Assembly: GCA_016800925.1 (NCBI GenBank)
Contig: JABCPU010000155.1
Span: forward strand, 85,597-149,596
DNA length: 64,000 nucleotides
Source: Suillus spraguei
Lineage: Eukaryota; Basidiomycota; Agaricomycetes; Boletales; Suillaceae
Direction: 5' to 3'
In this document: positions 58,580 to 64,000 of the stretch, piece after piece
Layout of the letters: every line of letters begins with the position of its first letter
Numbering within the stretch: the stretch's first letter is position 1
Notes under the pieces: generated by a model
The model's database searches: none
Told to the model about the DNA's origin: nothing
The model's input: the letters and a program-made list of their open reading frames with translations, nothing else
Program-made: the position numbers and the translations under genes

Positions 58580-58878
58580 TAGACGAGTTTAACTGAGTGA
58601 ATCGAGTATCACTTAGTTGAGTATTAGTGAGGTGATTAATGTGTGTCGCCAATCTCAGATACGTAGCGAGAACTAGAATGAAAGGTATGGCGGCCAACGA
58701 GCTCATCGATGGTGCTGTGCGTAAACTATGTCGCGGTTACACGTGATATGGTCCGTGCACGCTTACGTGATCCGTTGATTGGTGAGTGTTCCCGCTGGTG
58801 TTGTTGTTTGATTCATTTTGCAATTTCTATTTCCTGATCGAATTGTCGGGGGCTGCAGACTCGTTGTTTGCTCGTTCT

Positions 58879-61465
58879 ATGGCTGCCGTTGACATCGTCC
58901 TTCGCCGTTCAACCAGAATAGCACAACACCCTAATCATCATCACTATACAACCAAACGACGTCCTTTGAATAACTCCGAAATAATAGAAGAAGATAGTTC
59001 TACCAGCGAGAATGACGAACTCACTCCACGTGCACTCAGAGCACTCAAACGTCAGCGTCTAACGCTTGACTCGGACGGTCTTCTACTACCTCACATAGAG
59101 ACCCATCATCGGAGAAAGAGACGTAAAGAGAATGATAATACGAATGTCGGGCATGGTAACGTCGGGGAGGTGCGTCGACGCATGCGCCAAGTACGAGTCA
59201 AAACCCGTGCTCAAAACGTGCCCAAGCCACGTCATATTCCACCCCTTGCACCGACAATCATCGATCTACCTATACAACCGGTTACAACTCAAGAATCACT
59301 TCGTGACGTGCTCACCGATCAACCCAGCATTTTAGCGCCCAAGGATGATGAATCCACGTCAGAGGCCAAGTCAACAACAGAACCCAAACCAACAACAGAA
59401 GAGACGGAACCCAAGTCGGAGACGGAACCAAAGACGACTGAGGTCAGGTCGTCGACGCCACTCGACCTTGACTCTTTAATCCCATTAGATCCTTTACCTG
59501 AATTCCCTCCACATGACCCACCTTACGCCAACTCTTCAGACTTTACATCGCATACCGCATTCTCCCCTGCCACAGATTTGAACGCATTCTCTTCAAATAC
59601 CATCCCCTTCGGATCATCTCAGCCCGGTCCTTTCGGGTCAAATCCATTCCCCTCAAATCCTACATCCTTCTCCACTGGCTTCTCTCATGAGTTTATTCCC
59701 CAACCCGGCTTCTCTCCCTCCCAAGATAATGCCTTTTCAAATACAGCATTCCCCACCCAAGAGTATACCAATGGATACAACCAATCCAACGGATACCCTC
59801 AACAAAGTATGTTCTTTCCTTCATCAATGCCAGCATCTAACACAATCCCAGCTACCTTCTCCCAACCAAATTCGTTCGACTATGCTCCCATTCCACACCG
59901 TGATCGAGAAGTCAACATCTGGAAATTGGCATGTCAAGAACGAGTAGAATTCTTGTCAGTCTCTCAATTTTATTTTATTACATACCGCTGATGCCTTCTA
60001 GACTCCGCCGCTATGGCATAGACACTATCAAAGCCCTCGTTGCATCGGAAGCACGGGCCCGTTTCTCCTCCTCCAACACCCACCCCTCCAACACCCGTTT
60101 CCGTCTCTATACGCCCGCTTCCTACCTTGAACGCGCAAGCTACACCTACAAGTCAGCTGAATTCGAAGCCCTTGATTTTGATATGGACGATGAAGAAGAT
60201 GAGGATGAGGATTTGGATGAATGTGACCTTACCGGCGACTATGATGACGATTATGATGATGACGAAGATGCAGAGGGCGAGGACGGCTTATTTTCGATGG
60301 ATGTTGAAGGTACCAAGGCGATTGTAACGCCTTGTGTCCCGGCGATTGTGACCCCTACGGTTCCGACGGTTCCGTCAATAGCGTCGCAGAAACAGGCTAC
60401 ATCACCTCCGAGATCTACCTCGCTGACTGCACTTGGTGGGCGATCTTTATTGGACACAATACCTACTCCACGCCCTTTGTGTGCGTCCCCGCCGTGTTCC
60501 CCTCCACGTCGAACCCCATCTCCTCCGGCGCCCCAACGTCTTTCTTCCCCCTCAACCCCTCCCGCGACATCAACGCCCACACAAACGCCTTCCTCAAACC
60601 CCACATCTAATCAAACACCCACGACACCAACGCCCCACAATCACAACCAACGCCCCCTCCCCAAACACCACCACCTATACAGTCACTCCAAACGCCACCG
60701 CCGCAAATACATCCATCCACCTTCCCACGTACTCCACCCCTCTCCTCCCTCCACGTTACCCTCCTCTCCGAGCCTCCACGCGCATTCATGGGGCGCGGCA
60801 CTCCTCCTGACAGGAGACGGCTGAGCGAGTGGGGGAGGTGGGGGTGCGTTCAGGTGTATGGGAAGGGCGGAGAAAGGAGACGGTTGAGTTTGGGACATGG
60901 AGGGGAGCATATGCATCTGCATCCCGGGCAACCTATACAGTGTGGAGAGAACTTGGGTACGGGCATGGAGCAGCTGCGTAAGGAGGATATAACGAGGCAC
61001 GAGAACTCGTCACCCCTAGAACTCACCGAGCACCAACCCTCACATGCACCCCAACAACACCAAGACCTACATCCGCACCCCAATTCCCATGAGGACCTAC
61101 CTCATACACATACCCATACCCACGCTGTACCAGGCGAATGGACAAGCTTCCTATTCGCGATGCTTGAAGGGGATGGGACGGGGAGCGCGGGGTGGTATGA
61201 GCTTGGAGCACAGGGTGCGCAAGTGGGCGGTGAGAGCATGGGTAGCGCTGGTATACCGCAGAGTATGAATATGAGCGTTCTAGGAGGGGCGCAGGGTATG
61301 GTAGGGGCGCAAGTTGGGATTGGAATCGGGGCACAAAATCATGTTATGGGAGGTGCAGGCATGGGCTTGGGCATGGGCATGGGTGGGCAAGGAATGGGCC
61401 TGGGTGCTTCGCAGACTGTTTCCATTGGAGAAGCGGATAGTACGCTGAAGTTTGCGCTTGGGTGA
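58879..61465 (+). CDS. Large disordered acidic protein, function unknown
   Basis: Likely exons 58879-59954, 60002-60754 and 60814-61465, with introns of 47 and 59 nt; about 826 aa. The start MAAVDIVLRRSTRIAQHP is basic, followed by a KRQR..HHRRKRRKE nuclear-signal-like cluster, Thr/Glu-rich repeats (TEPKPTTEETEPKSE), and a Phe/Ser/Pro/Asn-rich part. WKLACQERVEFL|LRRYGIDTIKALVASEA, conserved-looking across the first intron, comes next, then a long Asp/Glu run (DDEEDEDEDLDE) and a Pro-rich stretch. The tail is Gly/Met/Gln-rich (MGGAGMGLGMGMGGQ). The second intron is inferred because the GDG-stop frame at 60824 can be bypassed by gttacc...ctgacag. No known domain; the profile suggests a nuclear regulator or chromatin-associated protein. 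Confidence 0.6.
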
Positions 61466-62690
61466 ATTGCGCTGGTCGTTGTTCGCTGGATTGGACCACT
61501 CGCAGCTCACCTCTTGTTATATCCCTTGCATTCACCTCTTCGTCGTATTCACCTCGTCACATTCAATTCATCGCAGCACATCGCCGTGTGCACCTCATCA
61601 CTCTATCACACACCACTACACCTCGCACCTCGTCACCACCACTTCATATCACACCCGCCCCAAAACCTACCAGTCCCTCGCACCAGGACTCAACGCAATA
61701 TCAATGTAGCGATAATTTCTCCTGATCCATATCAGGATTATAGGATTTTTGGTTATACCAGCAAGCCCGTCTGAGGCTTATCAGAAGCTGCGAGCTCGTG
61801 CGCCGTATACGTGCGCGTGATCAGCTACCGCAGGACCAGGCGCGTTAGGCCTGTCTCATCTCAACCGCTGTATCAGATTGATTGATTATTCCCTCACGGG
61901 TTTTGTACCTCGTTGTACGCCTGCCCTGGTTGGATTGTTGTACGCTGCCACCTCGTTGTACGACATCACCTCGTGTTGTACGATGTCATCTCGCTGTTGT
62001 ACGACTTCCATTTGGTGCCAACCCCCGCCCAAATGCACTGTTATACATGCATCTCCATTTACCGACACCTTGTACTCATACACCCGCTTCCATATATGCA
62101 CAACACAATTGTTATTTGCACATATTCCGCCACGGGCACGGCCCTCATCTACCATTCACCAACGTTGCTTTAACCCTCACACGACCAGCGTTGCTTTAAC
62201 AAGCGTGAATAACCCGCGCTTGCTATACGACGCACCCAACCCACATGTTATATACAACTCCGCTCAACCCCCGCATGTTACTACGTCCACGTCCACTAGA
62301 CTCATGACAACCCATCCATCAAGCAAGCCACATCCACGTCCATCTTGTTATCACATCCTGTTATCAATGCTTTCTCACGAATTTTGGTTTGTGGGGAGTT
62401 TATAATGGTATATATTATGTCGGGACTGGTCTGATGAGTGTGTTTCACATGCAATTTTACGGAATTTTTTTTATATGTGCGACGTTTGATGTGTAGCACG
62501 TACACTCACTGACGCTCAAGGTGGAACCAAGACATCCTAGCTTGACTTTGTATAATAAAGTGAAGATGTTTCATTGATTCTGCCACCGTTACTTGGCACA
62601 GTACGAGTCATGAATAACGGGAAAGTATTCCTTCATGGCAAGTGCAGTACGGAGCGAATATAGCCTATTCAGAAGAAGCATCCTGCTCAT
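61466..62690. other. Intergenic, C/A-rich low-complexity
   Basis: No gene. 61905-62010 carries an irregular short repeat of ctcgttgtacg and ttgtacgac words (about six copies). Many overlapping Pro/Ser/His-rich frames reflect base composition. Confidence 0.45.
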
Positions 62691-63260
62691 AGTGGTTGAT
62701 TTGAGCGGAACCTCTAGAATCCAATAGTCTATCCGACCGTACCCCTCCCAATATCTTTCAATTCTTCACCAGTAACAGGTTAGAAGCTGGTGTGAGCAAG
62801 CGCAGCCTGTAACGACGTGTCACTGACATCTATTGATTGTCAGATTTGACAGGTGAGCCCATACAGGGTTGAAGAGAGGTAAGAGGGCGAGGGCGAAACA
62901 ACAAGACAATCCGTTGAACTCGAAAATGGGTAAAGTGGAGAGTTTGGAGATGGGTGGTGAGATAGATTATAGTGTAATGTACTCTTGACCAGTAGACATG
63001 CACACCTTCCTCAGGTCATCAACAAAATTTCGAATGGGTCGCCAGCGCTCAATGTGAAATTAAGAAAAAAGATTTGATGAAGGTAAGGCCGTAGAAGGGG
63101 ATGTAGAGAGATGGAGTTGTATTTGAAGCACATGCCAACTTCTATAGAGAGGGTATCATCATCCTCACGTTCGCCTGAGCTATAAGTGATAGTAGGAGAA
63201 GAGTTACTGCTCCAAGTTTTCTTATATCTGCATCACAACGAGGGCATATCCACGGAAACT
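62691..63260 (-). pseudogene. Decayed F-box/LRR gene copy
   Basis: Same orientation as the F-box gene at 57493 and aligned to its 3' half in pieces: ctatccgaccgtacccctccc, tcttcaccagt, cagatttgacaggtgagcccatacagggt and gaactcgaaaatggg correspond to words at about 57553, 57585, 57866 and 57935. No frame of length is kept. A likely tandem duplicate that died. Confidence 0.55.
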
Positions 63261-63680
63261 TCCCTCGATCGACCGCATGCTCTGAGAAGAATTTCACTCG
63301 GGTAAACATGTAGGCGATTTGGGGGAAAGTGTGAATGAAAGTACTGTCATGCAAGTTCATGATGGTCGCATGAAAGGGAAACTACATAGATAGGGCAACC
63401 CAGGTGATCAAATCCGCAGTGACACATCATCAGTGTGACGTAACGGGCGAAGATTTCGTGTCACTGGGACGGTCGCAATGTGGACAACCGCTCTCCTCAG
63501 CAACGCTTGCTACACTAACTTGGGCAATGATATTATGCGGGCTAGGAAATGAAATAAACCTGAGGTAAGTCAATGAATGTTTACACCATCGGTAAACTCA
63601 ACTACCTCATCATTACTTTTTCGAGGGGAGACCTTTCATACGTGTCACGATCATCGCATTTGTTGGCACACAAGTTGAAG

Positions 63681-63688
63681 TATATAAT
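63681..63688 (+). promoter_or_regulatory. Probable TATA box of the protease gene
   Basis: tatataat lies about 40 bp upstream of the ATG at 63723, in an otherwise non-repetitive promoter. Confidence 0.5.
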
Positions 63689-63722
63689 GGGCTACTGAGT
63701 ATGATATTACTTTCCGGTAGCC

Positions 63723-63993
63723 ATGTTCCTCGTTGCATCCTTGTTAACTCTTTGCCTCGCTTTGTCAATCACCGGATCGCCCGTTGAAGTTCGCAATTCC
63801 CTTATCACCCTCCCCCTTACGAGGAGGCCAAACTTCTCCAATGGTACCATCGATTTCTTACAACACGATCAAGCTCGTCTGGCGGCCTTTAGGGACTACA
63901 ACACGCATGGCCGACGTGTTAATGACATTCCTGTGAAAAGCAGTTTTTTTAATCACCACATAGAAGTTGGCATTGGAAACCCGCCCACAACCT
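63723..63993 (+). CDS. Secreted pepsin-like aspartic protease, first exon (cut by window edge)
   Basis: The frame opens MFLVASLLTLCLALSITGSP, a clear signal peptide, then a short propeptide (ITLPLTRRPNFSNGTIDFLQ, QARLAAFR). The mature N-terminus follows: INDIPVKSSFFNHHIEVGIG-like, matching the FYL/EVGIGNPPT entry strand that precedes the first DTGS active site in fungal A1 proteases. A donor tgtcagt follows at 63994, so the exon ends in phase 1. Both catalytic Asp residues lie beyond the edge. Extracellular or vacuolar proteolysis is expected from the family. Confidence 0.8.
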
Positions 63994-64000
63994 GTCAGTT

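Noticed and set aside
61466..62505. Several 80-175 codon Pro/Thr/His-rich frames
   Set aside because: Overlapping in three frames with C/A-rich composition; no exon structure or motif.
1..64000. CRISPR arrays, operons, rRNA genes
   Set aside because: No regularly spaced repeat-spacer structure and no rRNA sequence seen; intron-rich genes indicate a eukaryote.

Overview
This window looks like nuclear DNA of an Agaricomycete (mushroom-forming basidiomycete). The genes I could model have many short GT-AG introns of about 45-100 nt. There is a tandem family of DUF6533-type membrane proteins, a family known from Agaricomycetes. The repeats are Ty3/gypsy chromoviruses, a LINE and a PIF/Harbinger-like DDE element. 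I cannot name the species. All family calls come from motif recognition in translated sequence; no database search was run.

Layout. (1) 1-16.6 kb is a graveyard of mobile elements. It holds a broken Harbinger-like transposase, at least three large and two small pieces of one ~965-bp LTR family in both orientations (including a near-perfect head-on palindrome), three fragments of Ty3/gypsy integrase, two chromodomains, and two copies of an extra zinc-knuckle ORF placed after the chromodomain. It also has an 8-bp minisatellite and two further candidate LTRs. Many breaks are CGA-to-TGA or TGG-to-TAG changes, i.e. C:G-to-T:A decay. (2) 16.6-42 kb is a degenerate tandem array of DUF6533 seven-helix membrane protein genes: six copies, all on the + strand. 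Two (24.5 and 34.3 kb) can be read through as intact spliced genes and four are broken. Repeated upstream modules and spacer repeats lie between them. One spacer is split by a 5'-truncated LINE with target-site duplication, and another holds a decayed HSP20 paralogue. (3) 42-64 kb is an ordinary gene-bearing region: a GATA zinc-finger transcription factor, a small heat-shock protein (HSP20) with a decayed duplicate, tRNA-Ala(AGC) with an intron, a two-exon orphan gene whose N-terminus resembles the histone H3 tail, a TauD-type 2-oxoglutarate dioxygenase, a cytochrome b5-domain protein, an orphan multi-exon gene, F-box/LRR genes and fragments, a large disordered acidic protein, and the first exon of a secreted aspartic protease at the right edge.

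The ordinary genes do not form one pathway; they read as an unlinked gene neighbourhood. The points most worth following are the post-chromodomain ORF of the chromovirus, the H3-tail-like gene, and the birth-and-death array of DUF6533 genes with transition-biased decay.
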